Assembly: GCA_934120645.1 (NCBI GenBank)
Contig: CAKOUO010000001.1
Span: forward strand, 186,001-250,000
Direction: 5' to 3'
Source of the DNA: an uncultured Clostridia bacterium
GTDB taxonomy: Bacteria; Bacillota; Clostridia; TANB77; CAG-508
DNA length: 64,000 nucleotides
Part shown: in pieces, positions 45,688 through 55,341 of the stretch
Position numbering within the stretch: position 1 is the first letter of the stretch
Layout: each line of letters begins with the position of its first letter
Translations under genes and position numbers: made by a program
Notes under the pieces: model-generated
The model's input: only the letters and a program-made list of their open reading frames with translations
Databases searched by the model: none
What the model was told of the DNA's origin: nothing

Positions 45688-46269
45688 ATGAATAATTTAA
45701 CCCCAATGTATACTTATCCAGACGATTATTGTATAAGTACAAATGAAGTTAATCTATTGAAAAAAATGAATTTGGGAACAACATATAATGTGGACACGAA
45801 TGCTTTTAATAAGTATTGCTGAAAATTTAGGTGATTTAGATGCTACTCAGACTCGTTTGTTACAAAACCCAAAAGATATTGCTAATGTTTTTAGAATGTA
45901 TTATGGTGTAAATGTTGCAAATACATTAGAAAAATTGTTAACAGAACATTTAGTAATTGGAAAAGAATTAATTGTTGCTTTAAAAAATAATAATCAACAA
46001 TTAGCAAAAGAATTAAATGATAAATGGTATAAAAATGCTGATGCTATGGCAGATGCTTTTAGTAGTATTAATCCTTTTTATCCAAGAGAACAAGTACATA
46101 ATATGTTTTATAACCATCTAAAACTTACAAGTGATATGAAGTTGCTGCTCGTTTAAGAAAAGATTATACTGCTGATATTAAAGCTTATGATATAGTTCAA
46201 AGAGAAATTTTAGATATGTCTCAATTTTTTGTAGATGGAATTGTTAGACAATTTCCTAATTTATTTTAA
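45688..46269 (+). pseudogene. Doubly frameshifted helical protein, possible metal-binding four-helix type
   Basis: The first frame reads MNNLTPMYTYPDDYCIS and then breaks. The next frame reads through EQHIMWTRMLLISIAENLGD to HMFYNHLKLTSD-like residues (actual HNMFYNHLKLTSD). A third frame then resumes with EVAARLRKDYTADIK and ends FVDGIVRQFPNLF. Two frameshifts, near 45765-45785 and near 46137-46142, restore one 193-aa protein, and they cancel so that the total length is a multiple of three. His and Glu positions spaced along helices suggest a hemerythrin- or ferritin-like metal site, but this is only a guess. I do not recognise the family with certainty. Confidence 0.8.
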
Positions 46270-46272
46270 TAT

Positions 46273-46314
46273 AAAAAATTAGAAAGTGGAAATTTCTCTT
46301 CTTTCTAATTTTTT
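46273..46314. terminator. Bidirectional terminator between converging genes
   Basis: The stem AAAAAATTAGAAAG/CTTTCTAATTTTTT is perfect over 14 bp with a 14-nt loop. Confidence 0.9.
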
Positions 46315-46319
46315 ATATA

Positions 46320-47606
46320 TTATATTTTACAAGCTTTGACTTTAACTATTCTTTTATCTTCATATTTTTCTATTTTGTATGTTACTTTATCTGTTTCTAT
46401 AATTGGCTTTTCTTCATCTTCTGGTATTCTTCCTAATTCATCTTGCAAATAACCGGATAATGTTTCATAATCTCCATCTGGTATTTCTACTTTTAAAATT
46501 TTCTTTAGTTCACTAATTGATATACTTCCATTTAATAGGTAGGTATTATCATCAATTTTTTCATATTCATTTTCTATATCATCATACTCATCAAATATAT
46601 CTCCAACTAATTCTTCTAATATATCTTCCATTGTTACAAGTCCTGCTGTTCCTCCATATTCATCTACTATTATTGCCATCTGGTTATTTCTTTTTTGCAG
46701 TTCTTTAAAAACTTCGTCAATTGGTTTTGATTGTGCAACAAAATAAGCTGGTTTTATAATTTCTTTCAATTTCTTATTTTCTTTAGTTTTCATATATTTT
46801 AATACATCTTTTAAATACAATATTCCTTTTATTTCATCAATACTACTTTCATATACTGGTATTCTACTATATTTATATTCATCTAACTCTTCTATTAATT
46901 CATTAACATTAGAGTTTATTTCAATTGCATATATATCAGTTCTATGTGTCATTACTTCTGATACTGTTATATCATTAAATTCAAATACATTATTTATTAA
47001 CTCTTTTTCATTTTCTTCTATTGCTCCTTTTTCTTCCCCTTGGTCTACCATCATTTTTATTTCTTCTTCTGTTACAGTTTCTTCTTCATTTTGATTTATT
47101 CCAAATAGTTTTGATATTTTGTTTGTTACTACTGTTAGCAATTTTACAAATGGTTGTGTAATTATATAAATAATTCTAATTATACCAATTGAGCTAAATG
47201 CTACTTTTTCGCAATATTTCATTGCTATTCTCTTTGGTACTAATTCTCCAAAAACTAATGTAAAAAAAGATAAAATTATTGTAATAATTATAATAGAAAT
47301 TGCTTTCCAAGTTCCTAAACTAATGGCTGGAAATATATTGTTTAAATTTGGCGCCAAAATATCAGCAAAAGTATCTGAAGCAAATGCACTAGATAAAAAT
47401 CCAGCAAGTGTAATTCCTATTTGAATTGTTGCTAAAAATTGACTTGGATTTTTTAACATTTTTAATATTTGTTTTGCTCTTTTATTTCCGTCTTTTTCCA
47501 TTCTTTCAATTTTTAAATCATTTAATGATATAAAAGCAATTTCACTTGCTGCAAAAAATGCATTTAATAAAATTAATATTACTAATATTAAAATTTGAAC
47601 TAACAT
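46320..47606 (-). CDS. CorC/HlyC-family transporter-like protein with CBS domains
   Basis: About 428 aa. A DUF21 membrane domain with four spans ([20 protein letters not shown] first) is followed by a CBS pair ([16 protein letters not shown] and [20 protein letters not shown]) and a CorC/HlyC C-terminal domain ([16 protein letters not shown]). Family members move or regulate magnesium or cobalt and may affect membrane stress. I start at the ATG after AAAGGAAACA, which gives the usual family N-terminus. An earlier in-frame start would add 11 odd residues. Confidence 0.9.
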   Translation of the reverse strand: MLVQILILVILILLNAFFAASEIAFISLNDLKIERMEKDGNKRAKQILKMLKNPSQFLATIQIGITLAGFLSSAFASDTFADILAPNLNNIFPAISLGTWKAISIIIITIILSFFTLVFGELVPKRIAMKYCEKVAFSSIGIIRIIYIITQPFVKLLTVVTNKISKLFGINQNEEETVTEEEIKMMVDQGEEKGAIEENEKELINNVFEFNDITVSEVMTHRTDIYAIEINSNVNELIEELDEYKYSRIPVYESSIDEIKGILYLKDVLKYMKTKENKKLKEIIKPAYFVAQSKPIDEVFKELQKRNNQMAIIVDEYGGTAGLVTMEDILEELVGDIFDEYDDIENEYEKIDDNTYLLNGSISISELKKILKVEIPDGDYETLSGYLQDELGRIPEDEEKPIIETDKVTYKIEKYEDKRIVKVKACKI

Positions 47607-47656
47607 ATATTGTTTCCTTTCTTTGTATATTATAACCAATATATGTTTTTTCTTTC

Positions 47657-47690
47657 AAAAAAATGTGCCAAATAATTGACACATTTTTTT
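47657..47690 (-). terminator. Terminator of the ABC exporter operon
   Basis: The stem AAAAAAATGTGCC/GACACATTTTTTT has one weak pair and an 8-nt loop. It overlaps the stop codon of the permease gene. Confidence 0.8.
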
Positions 47691-48927
47691 AATTATTTTT
47701 ATCTCTATAAACTTTTATAATATCTTTAAAAGTCATTTTTGTTCCATAATTTAGTATGGCATTAGAATAAATTTTTATTGCAACTTTGGCAATTATTAAA
47801 ATTGTTACTATTAATATAGCTATTGAAATAATTACATCTTTTGTATTTGCTAATCCCATCATAATTCTAAATGGCATACAGAATGGTGATGAAACTGGGA
47901 ACATTGATGCAAAAACATTTAGTTCACTTGTAGGATTCATCATTGTAAAATAAGATAAGTAAAAGCCTATAACTGCTAATAGTGCAACTGGTGTATTAGC
48001 TGATTGTATATCTTCTGGTTTACTTACTGTTGATCCTGTAAGTGCATATAATAATGCATATGTAAAATATCCTAGTATAAAGTATATAATTGTTACAATT
48101 CCTAAATATGGTGTAATATTTGACATATCTAATATAGAATCTAATGTACCTGGTTCTAAAAATGCTTTTGCACTAATTATAGCTGTTCCTACAATTAATA
48201 TCATTTGTATTAGTCCTATTATTCCAATTCCTATTGTTTTTCCTAATACAATTATTCTTGGGCTTGTTGATGTTACTAATGTTTCCATTATTTTTGATGT
48301 TTTTTCTGTTGTTATTGAACTTGATACTTGATAAGCACAGAAATATATAGCATAAAATAGTACTAAGCTTAGAAGCATTATAGCAAAAACATTTCCACTT
48401 GCTTTTTGTTCTTCTGTTTGTTCAATACTATAATTAAAATCAGGTGTAATAGATTTTAATTGTTCTGGTGTTAATCCTAATTTATTTATTTGTAAATTAG
48501 AATAAATAGAATTTATTGCATTTACTAGTTCTTCTGGAACAGTTGTACTATAAGAATTCATATTTTTTACAATATATCTTATATTTGTATTATCAGATTG
48601 TTTTTCTATTAAAAGTACTGCTTCAAGTTCTTCATTTTCTATTTTTTCTTTTATTTCATCATATTGTATTTTTTTATTTTCTACTTCTATATTATATCCT
48701 AAATTTAGATTTTTTAATTGTTCTAATGTTCCTTCAAATACGTTTTCACTATCTATAATTAATAATTTGTCTTGTGTATTTTCGTCACCTTTAATTGTTT
48801 TTATAAATTTAGGAATATTAAATCCTATTACAATTAATACTAAAATAATTAATGTTGATACAATAAATGATTTTCTTTTTGCCATATCTTTCATTGTAAA
48901 TTTTATTACTGTTAATAAATCTTTCAT
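47689..48927 (-). CDS. ABC-2 permease (NatB-like)
   Basis: About 412 aa. An N-terminal span (about 17-40) is followed by a large extracytoplasmic loop with ENVFEGTLEQLKNLNLG and then five or six spans (GNVFAIMLLSLVLFYAIYF). This is the NatB/DUF1980-free type of ABC-2 permease that extrudes ions or drugs. Its ATPase is encoded directly upstream, with the two genes overlapping by 1 nt or abutting. I prefer the ATG after GGTGGG to the in-frame GTG three codons earlier. Substrate unknown. Confidence 0.88.
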   Translation of the reverse strand: MKDLLTVIKFTMKDMAKRKSFIVSTLIILVLIVIGFNIPKFIKTIKGDENTQDKLLIIDSENVFEGTLEQLKNLNLGYNIEVENKKIQYDEIKEKIENEELEAVLLIEKQSDNTNIRYIVKNMNSYSTTVPEELVNAINSIYSNLQINKLGLTPEQLKSITPDFNYSIEQTEEQKASGNVFAIMLLSLVLFYAIYFCAYQVSSSITTEKTSKIMETLVTSTSPRIIVLGKTIGIGIIGLIQMILIVGTAIISAKAFLEPGTLDSILDMSNITPYLGIVTIIYFILGYFTYALLYALTGSTVSKPEDIQSANTPVALLAVIGFYLSYFTMMNPTSELNVFASMFPVSSPFCMPFRIMMGLANTKDVIISIAILIVTILIIAKVAIKIYSNAILNYGTKMTFKDIIKVYRDKNN

Positions 48928-48928
48928 T

Positions 48929-49819
48929 TTATTCACCCACCTTTTCTATAAATATATCATTTAGTGTTGGCTTTTCAATTTCAAATTTATTAATTTGTAT
49001 ACCATCTTCTACCAAATTACTTAAAAGTTCTCTTGCTTTATTTTCATCATCTATTTTTATTGTGTATTGATTATTTTTTTCATTTTCTATTTTTAAATTA
49101 AATTTTTCTATATAATTATCTATTTTTTGGTTTGTATCTATTTCTAGTCTATTTGCTGGATAAGTTGCCTTTATTTCTTTTAAGTTTCCTTGTAATACTG
49201 TTTTTCCTTTATTTAAAATTAAAATGTCGCTACAAAATTCTTCTATTGTAGCCATTTGATGTGCTGACATAATAACATATTTTCCATCTGCTACTAATTT
49301 TATTATAATATTTTTTAGAATTTCTGTATTTACTGGATCTAATCCACTGAATGGTTCATCTAATACTACCAATTCTGGATTATGTATAATTGCTGTCATA
49401 AATTGAATTTTTTGTTGATTTCCTTTTGATAATTTTTCTGCAGGCATTTGTAAGTATTCTTCTACTTTTAATTCTTTTGCCCATTTTTTTATTGCATTAT
49501 CTGCTTCTTGTTTTTTCATTCCCTTTAATTCTGCAAAATACATTAATTGGTCATATATTTTTGTTTTTGGATATACACCTCTTTCTTCTGGTAAATATCC
49601 AAAGTTAACATTTTTTCTTTCTACTGTTTTTCCATTCCAAGTTATTTCTCCACTATCTTTTTTTATAATTCCTAATAGCATTCTTATTGTTGTTGTTTTT
49701 CCGGCTCCATTTGTTCCTAGTAATCCAAAAACTCCTGGTTTATCTAAAGTAATTGATATATTGTCAACTGCTTTTTTACCTACAAAGTTTTTAGAAACAT
49801 TTTTAAGTATTAAACCCAT
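48929..49819 (-). CDS. ABC transporter ATPase (NatA-like)
   Basis: 296-aa ATPase. Walker A GTNGAGKTTT, signature LSKGNQQKIQF, Walker B LVVLDEPFSGLDP, and H-loop SAHQMATIEEF are all present. After the ATPase core a short C-terminal domain (NQYTIKIDDENKARELLSNL) is typical of the NatA subgroup. It powers the adjacent permease, probably as a drug or sodium exporter. Ribosome site AAAGGAG precedes the ATG. Confidence 0.93.
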   Translation of the reverse strand: MGLILKNVSKNFVGKKAVDNISITLDKPGVFGLLGTNGAGKTTTIRMLLGIIKKDSGEITWNGKTVERKNVNFGYLPEERGVYPKTKIYDQLMYFAELKGMKKQEADNAIKKWAKELKVEEYLQMPAEKLSKGNQQKIQFMTAIIHNPELVVLDEPFSGLDPVNTEILKNIIIKLVADGKYVIMSAHQMATIEEFCSDILILNKGKTVLQGNLKEIKATYPANRLEIDTNQKIDNYIEKFNLKIENEKNNQYTIKIDDENKARELLSNLVEDGIQINKFEIEKPTLNDIFIEKVGE

Positions 49820-49868
49820 TTTTTCACTCTCCTTTTATTTTCCCTTTGCAATTCTATCATTAACACTT

Positions 49869-51017
49869 TTAATTGTCTATATTTCTTATCTTTTTGACTA
49901 CTTGTTCTAAATTTTCTAATAAGTAATCCACTTCTTCTTTAGTATTATATTTTCCTATTGTAACTCTAAGTGAACTACGTGCTAATTCATTTGATAGACC
50001 TATTGCTATAAGTACATGTGATGGATCTAATGAGCCTGATGTGCAAGCACTACCACTTGATGCATATATTCCTTTTAAATCTAAATTTATTAGTAAACTT
50101 TCTCCATCTACATTTTTAAATGAGATATTACTGTTTCCAGGTAATCTTTCTTCCATATTTCCGTTTATTGTTATATCTGGTATTCTTTTTTGTACTTCTG
50201 AAATATAATAATCTCTTAATTTTCTTATTTTATCTGTATGCTCATTTAAATTTTTATATGCAATTTCAATTGCTTTACCAAGTCCTACAATTGCTGGTAC
50301 ATTTTCTGTTCCAGCTCTTTTATTTCTTTCTTGGTGCCCACCATTTATAAATTTTTGAAATTCTACATTTTTTCTAACATATAGTACTCCTATTCCCTTT
50401 GGTCCATAGAATTTATGTGCAGACATTGAAAGTGCATCTATATTCATATTTTTTACATCTATTAGTTCACTTCCAACTGCTTGCACAGCATCTGTATGGA
50501 ATATTATATTATGTTCTTTTGCTATTTTTCCTATTTCTTTTATTGGTTGAATAGTTCCTATTTCGTTATTTGCAAACATTATTGTTATTAATATTGTTTC
50601 TGGTTTTATTGCTTGTTTTAGTTCTTCTAAATCTATGATTCCATCATTTTTAACATTTAAATATGTTACTTCATATCCTTCTTTTTCTAGTTGTCTACAT
50701 GTGTCTAAAACTGCTGGATGTTCTATTTTTGATGTTATTATATGTTTTCCTTTATTTTGATATTTGTATGCAATTCCTCTTATTGCTGTGTTGTCACTTT
50801 CACTTCCTCCTGCTGTAAAATATATTTCGTCTGTTTCGCAGTTTAGAACTTTTGCAACCTTTTCTCTTGCTTCTTCTATTGCTTCTTTACTTTGTCTTCC
50901 TATTTTATAAATACTAGATGCGTTTCCATAATGTTCTTTTAAATATGGCATCATTTCTTTTAAAACTTCTTCGTCTAATTTTGTTGTTGCACTATTGTCA
51001 AAATATACTTCTTTCAT
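49869..51017 (-). CDS. Cysteine desulfurase (NifS/IscS type)
   Basis: 382-aa PLP enzyme that takes sulfur from cysteine as a persulfide for iron-sulfur clusters or tRNA thiolation. The PLP lysine is K202 in SAHKFYGPKG, the catalytic C325 is in SSGSACTSGS, and HTDAVQAVG is the usual PLP pocket stretch. No IscU or other partner is adjacent. The target (IscU, ThiI or MnmA) is therefore not known here. The ATG follows TAGGAG. Confidence 0.93.
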   Translation of the reverse strand: MKEVYFDNSATTKLDEEVLKEMMPYLKEHYGNASSIYKIGRQSKEAIEEAREKVAKVLNCETDEIYFTAGGSESDNTAIRGIAYKYQNKGKHIITSKIEHPAVLDTCRQLEKEGYEVTYLNVKNDGIIDLEELKQAIKPETILITIMFANNEIGTIQPIKEIGKIAKEHNIIFHTDAVQAVGSELIDVKNMNIDALSMSAHKFYGPKGIGVLYVRKNVEFQKFINGGHQERNKRAGTENVPAIVGLGKAIEIAYKNLNEHTDKIRKLRDYYISEVQKRIPDITINGNMEERLPGNSNISFKNVDGESLLINLDLKGIYASSGSACTSGSLDPSHVLIAIGLSNELARSSLRVTIGKYNTKEEVDYLLENLEQVVKKIRNIDN

Positions 51018-51117
51018 TTTATTTCTCCTATTTTTATACTTTTATATTAAAAATTATAATGTTTATTTTTAATTATGTCAATGTTGTTATATTGTTTTTG
51101 TTTCCATTAGATTAAAA

Positions 51118-51292
51118 ATTAATATAGTTCTATTTTGATATTTTTTGGATGTGATTGGAGCAATATTAGAAAATCTTAAATACTTTTATGGAAAGAGTTC
51201 ATTTTTATAATGGAAGGGTGCCATAAAAGTATTTTAGAGTTTCTTAATTGCGTATTGAACTTAAAAAAATATCAAAATAAAACTATATTAAT
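51118..51292. repeat. 175-bp imperfect palindrome, candidate MITE-like element
   Basis: The outer arms (51118-51146 and 51264-51292) are 29 bp with one mismatch. Inner arms around 51178-51191 and 51221-51234 (CTTTTATGG/CCATAAAAG) continue the pairing. The whole thing could fold as one long imperfect hairpin. It fills most of the 350-bp gap between the cysteine desulfurase and the fucO terminator. No gene is found in the gap. Confidence 0.8.
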
Positions 51293-51329
51293 GTTATACC
51301 TATGAATATTTTAAAGATAATCATCAAAA

Positions 51330-51362
51330 AAAAGGAAATAGACAAAATATCTATCTCCTTTT
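51330..51362 (-). terminator. Terminator after fucO
   Basis: The stem AAAAGGAAATAG/CTATCTCCTTTT is 12 bp with one mismatch and a 9-nt loop. It lies just beyond the stop codon. Confidence 0.75.
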
Positions 51363-51368
51363 AGTTAA

Positions 51369-52529
51369 TTACATAGCTCTTCTATATAATTCAATGAAAT
51401 CTTCTTTAGAAACTTCTCTTGGATTTCCTGGTTTACAAGGGTCTTCCATAGCTTTATCAGCAAGCATTTCAAAATCTTCTTCTCTTGCACCATAATCTTT
51501 TATTGTTTGAGTAATACCAACTGCTTTAGAAAGTTCGCTAATCATCCATACAAATGTATTTATAACATCTTGGTCATTTAGATGTGCAGCGTCTGGTCTA
51601 CCAATTTCACATAGGATTTCTCTAAATCTTTGTGCTGTTTCTGGATTTTCACCATTAAATCTCATAACTGTTGGTAAAAGCATAGCATTTGCAATTCCGT
51701 GTGGTGTATCATATACTGCTCCTAATTGATGTGCCATTGAGTGAACTATTCCAAGTCCTACATTTGAGAATCCCATTCCTGCAATATATTGTGCCATTCC
51801 CATCATTTCAACAGCCTTAGGGTCTTTATCATTTACAGCAGCTGCTAAATATTTGAATATTAATTTTATAGCTTTCATATGGAACATATCTGACATTTCA
51901 TTATGTGCTTTTGTTATATATCCTTCTACTGCATGTGTTAATGCATCCATTCCTGTTGCTGCAGCAAGTGATTTTGGCATTGATGCCATTAATTCTGAAT
52001 CAACTATTGCTACAATAGGAATATCATTAGGGTCTACACATACCATTTTTACTTTTCTTTCTTCGTCTGTTATTACATAGTTTATTGTAACTTCTGATGC
52101 TGTTCCTGCTGTTGTAGGTAATGCAATTAGTGGCATTCCTCTATTTATTGTATTTGATACTCCACATAAAGATTTTATATCAGCTCTATCTGGATTTGTC
52201 ATTACTATTGAAATTCCTTTAGCTGTGTCCATACTTGAACCACCACCAACTGCAACGATTACATCAGCTCCTGATTCTTTACATGCTGTTACTCCATCTG
52301 TTACATTTTTTATTGTTGGGTTTGGTTTGATTTCGTCATATAGTGAATATTCAATTCCTGCATCTGTTAATATTTTTTCTACCTTAGCAGCAACTCCTGC
52401 TTCTACTAATGGTTTATCACTTACTAAAAATACTTTCTTAAAATTTCTTTTTTTTATTTCCTCTGCTAGACTTTCTCTAGCTCCATTTCCAAAATAAGAT
52501 GTTTCGTTTAATACAAATTTTACTGACAT
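51369..52529 (-). CDS. fucO: Iron-containing alcohol dehydrogenase, FucO (lactaldehyde reductase)-like
   Basis: 386-aa group III dehydrogenase. The NAD loop is GGGSSMDTAKG. Metal-site residues are in GMDALTHAVEGYI and VHSMAHQLGAVYDTPHGIAN. The overall pattern strongly resembles FucO: the FVLNETSYFGNGA start and the EERKVKMVCVDPNDIPIVA stretch, so lactaldehyde/1,2-propanediol is a good guess. It reduces an aldehyde to an alcohol during fermentation and regenerates NAD. The aldehyde dehydrogenase gene lies 33 bp upstream. Confidence 0.85.
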   Translation of the reverse strand: MSVKFVLNETSYFGNGARESLAEEIKKRNFKKVFLVSDKPLVEAGVAAKVEKILTDAGIEYSLYDEIKPNPTIKNVTDGVTACKESGADVIVAVGGGSSMDTAKGISIVMTNPDRADIKSLCGVSNTINRGMPLIALPTTAGTASEVTINYVITDEERKVKMVCVDPNDIPIVAIVDSELMASMPKSLAAATGMDALTHAVEGYITKAHNEMSDMFHMKAIKLIFKYLAAAVNDKDPKAVEMMGMAQYIAGMGFSNVGLGIVHSMAHQLGAVYDTPHGIANAMLLPTVMRFNGENPETAQRFREILCEIGRPDAAHLNDQDVINTFVWMISELSKAVGITQTIKDYGAREEDFEMLADKAMEDPCKPGNPREVSKEDFIELYRRAM

Positions 52530-52562
52530 TTTAAATTCCTCCTTAATTTATCCTTTATGGAT

Positions 52563-53996
52563 TTATAAAATATTTTTTAATACTATTGTTTTTAATCTTG
52601 ACATTTCGGCTAAAGTTGTTGCTACTCCTTCGTTACCTATTCCAGAATGTTTCCATCCTCCAAATGGCATTTCAAATGAGCGATAAAAGCTTGCTCCATT
52701 TATAACTGCTCCACCACATTCTAATTTGTCTGCTATTTTCATTCCTAATGAGTAATCTTTAGTTATAACACATCCACATAATCCATATGATGAGCTGTTG
52801 GCTATCTCTATTGCTTCATCCACAGTATCAAATCCTATAACACTTACTACTGGTCCAAATATTTCCATATCCTTTGCAACTTCCATATCTTTTGTTACAT
52901 TATCTAGCACTGTTGGATAATAATATGCATCTTCTCTTTTTCCACCACATATTATTTTTGCCCCTTCTTCAACCATTTTATTTACTTGTTCTTCTATCCT
53001 TTTAGCTGCATTTATATTTATCATTGGTCCCATTTCTGTTTTTTCATCCATTGGATCTCCAACTTTTATACTTAATGCTAACTCTTTTGCTTTTTCAATA
53101 AATTCTTGTTTTCTTGAATTATGAACTAAAAATCTTTTGCTTGCACAACATACTTGTCCACCATTATAAAATCTACCCCATTTTAATTCTCTCATTGCTA
53201 ATTCTATGTCGCCATCTTCTAAGAATATAAATGCATCATTTCCTCCTAATTCTAGCATTACATGTGTTAGATTTTTTGATGCTGTTCCCATTGTTTGTAT
53301 TCCTGCTGCTGTTCCTCCTGTTAATGATACTAGATGTACTCCTGGGTGTCTTGCTAGTGCTTGTCCTGCTTTTGGTCCATCACCTGTTAATATTTGAATA
53401 CATCCTGCTGGAACTCCTGCTTCTATCATTAATTTTACATATTCTATCAATGTTAATGGGTTATAGTTTGATGGTTTTACTATTATACTATTTCCCATTA
53501 ATAGTGCTGGTGGTACTTTTTGGCAGAATAAATCACTTGGGAAGTTAAATGGTATTATTGCTGCTATAACTCCTATTGGATATCTTTTTGTTATTTGCAT
53601 TGTTGTTTCTTGCCCAGCTTCTGTTCCTGCTGGTATGCTTTCACCATAAAAATGTTTTGCTCTTTCTACAAATGCTCTTACACCAATTCTTACATTTGCA
53701 ATTTCTCCTCTTGCTTCATTTATTGGCTTTCCTGTTTCATTTGATAACAATGTTGCTAATCTTTCTTTATTTTCTTCTACTAAATCAACAAATTTATATA
53801 ATTTTTCTGCTCTTTCATATATTGATACTTTTTCCCATTTTTTTTGTTCTATTAAAGCTATTTTTACAGCTTCATCTACATCTTCTTCTGTAACATTTGG
53901 CACAGTATCAATTAATTCTTGGGTTGCTGGATTAACAACCTCTATTGTAGCTCCATCGCTAGCTTCTTTCCATTCATATCCTATTAAATTTTTCAT
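52563..53996 (-). CDS. NAD(P)-dependent aldehyde dehydrogenase
   Basis: 477 aa with the classical aldehyde dehydrogenase fold. The general-base glutamate is in MLELGGNDAF and the catalytic cysteine in GGQVCCASKRF. The N-terminal NPATQELIDTVPNVT and the late EIFGPVVSVIGF are family-typical. It would oxidise an aldehyde, likely the partner of the FucO reaction: lactaldehyde to lactate or a similar substrate. The FIST gene is directly upstream, so the three may be one regulated unit. Confidence 0.9.
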   Translation of the reverse strand: MKNLIGYEWKEASDGATIEVVNPATQELIDTVPNVTEEDVDEAVKIALIEQKKWEKVSIYERAEKLYKFVDLVEENKERLATLLSNETGKPINEARGEIANVRIGVRAFVERAKHFYGESIPAGTEAGQETTMQITKRYPIGVIAAIIPFNFPSDLFCQKVPPALLMGNSIIVKPSNYNPLTLIEYVKLMIEAGVPAGCIQILTGDGPKAGQALARHPGVHLVSLTGGTAAGIQTMGTASKNLTHVMLELGGNDAFIFLEDGDIELAMRELKWGRFYNGGQVCCASKRFLVHNSRKQEFIEKAKELALSIKVGDPMDEKTEMGPMININAAKRIEEQVNKMVEEGAKIICGGKREDAYYYPTVLDNVTKDMEVAKDMEIFGPVVSVIGFDTVDEAIEIANSSSYGLCGCVITKDYSLGMKIADKLECGGAVINGASFYRSFEMPFGGWKHSGIGNEGVATTLAEMSRLKTIVLKNIL

Positions 53997-54041
53997 AGTA
54001 GCACCTTCCTTTTTATTTAATATTTTACATTCATCTGCTCT

Positions 54042-55208
54042 TCATTTTCCAAATGCTGTAAATGATAGCATTAAACCTCCTGTTGTATTTCCGCCATTAT
54101 CTTCTACTCCATATTCTCCAAATGTAAATACTGTTAAAAATGGTACTCCTTTTGCTTCTTTCTTTAATTGTTTTGCTACTTCGTCTATTCTGTCTCCAAT
54201 TCCTAATCTTCTTCCTCCACAATGAACTAAAAGGTATGCTCCTGGTTCTGTGTTCATTTTTTTGTTTACATTTTTTAATGTTTTTCCTGTTGAATCTATT
54301 AATTCATCAACTGTTGCTTCCATTTGAATTACTGCTGTATTAACTGCTAAATTTGCTCCTATATTCATAGAATTATCTTTATTTGCAAACATTGGATGTC
54401 TTATTGCTACTAAGTCACCTAATCTGTCTTTTACCCCTAAAGGTGCTGTTATTGTTTGTACTAATAGATTGTTACCTTCTAAATCTTTTATTTTTTTACT
54501 TGTCCATTTAGAATACTTTTCAACTGCTGGTTCTCCATCAATTGTAACTAGTGTTCTTTTTCCTTTAACTTCTGTTATTATTCCTGAATTTGTTGTTTCG
54601 TGATATTCTCCTGTAAATACATTTACAATTTCTTTGTCTGTATAGAAAAATGCTACTGCTACACCATCACTAAATATTTTATCGTTTGTGTATATGCTCC
54701 ATTTTCCTTCTACTGTATTATCTGCTGCACTTCCTCCAAATACTGGTACCATACCAATTACTTCTTGTATTCCTTTAATGTATTCTTCCTCTTCTGCTGG
54801 TGATGCTACCATATAAAAATATGCTGGTGCATCATTTCTTCCTGCATTTTTCATAGCTTCTTGTGCTACTTTTTTTCCTGTTTCTCTTGGGTCGTTTTCT
54901 CGTGGTGAACTTGCTACTCCTACATTTAAGTCTGGATCTCCTAATGCTAATATTCCTGTAAATCCGTTTTCTGATGAGATAAATCCATCTGGTGTTATTA
55001 TTCCCGCACTAGATGTGCATCCTATGATTGGTGCTGTTCCTAATTCTGATTTTGCACCTTCTAAAACTTTTGCTACATTGCAATCTACTGATGTATATAA
55101 AAATGCTACTTTTGTTTGAATTAAATCTACTACAGCTTTGGCAGCTGAGTCCTTTCCTTGATTATAACTGTCTGCGTTTGTACTCCATCCTACATTTGAT
55201 TTTAACAT
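54042..55208 (-). CDS. FIST domain protein (FIST N and FIST C)
   Basis: 388 aa. The N-terminal half is a FIST N domain (AVVDLIQTKVAFLYTSVDCN, GCTSSAGIITPDG) and the C-terminal half a FIST C domain (NIGANLAVNTAVIQMEATVD, VHCGGRRLGIG). FIST domains are thought to sense small ligands such as amino acids. It has no signalling or membrane domain of its own. Together with the aldehyde and alcohol dehydrogenases it may respond to a metabolite. Ribosome site GGAGG precedes the ATG. Confidence 0.88.
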   Translation of the reverse strand: MLKSNVGWSTNADSYNQGKDSAAKAVVDLIQTKVAFLYTSVDCNVAKVLEGAKSELGTAPIIGCTSSAGIITPDGFISSENGFTGILALGDPDLNVGVASSPRENDPRETGKKVAQEAMKNAGRNDAPAYFYMVASPAEEEEYIKGIQEVIGMVPVFGGSAADNTVEGKWSIYTNDKIFSDGVAVAFFYTDKEIVNVFTGEYHETTNSGIITEVKGKRTLVTIDGEPAVEKYSKWTSKKIKDLEGNNLLVQTITAPLGVKDRLGDLVAIRHPMFANKDNSMNIGANLAVNTAVIQMEATVDELIDSTGKTLKNVNKKMNTEPGAYLLVHCGGRRLGIGDRIDEVAKQLKKEAKGVPFLTVFTFGEYGVEDNGGNTTGGLMLSFTAFGK

Positions 55209-55319
55209 ATAAGATTCCTCCTTCGTATTAATTATACCCAGATTATATCAATAATAATTTTTTTATACAAGTGTTTTTGAAAAAATCACAAAATATTCAT
55301 ATTTTTTAAAAAAGTGGAA

Positions 55320-55341
55320 AAAACCAGATAGTTCTGGTTTT
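55320..55341 (-). terminator. Terminator of the pilin-like gene
   Basis: The stem AAAACCAGA/TCTGGTTTT has a 4-nt loop and a T tract on the minus strand. It overlaps the stop codon. Confidence 0.85.
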
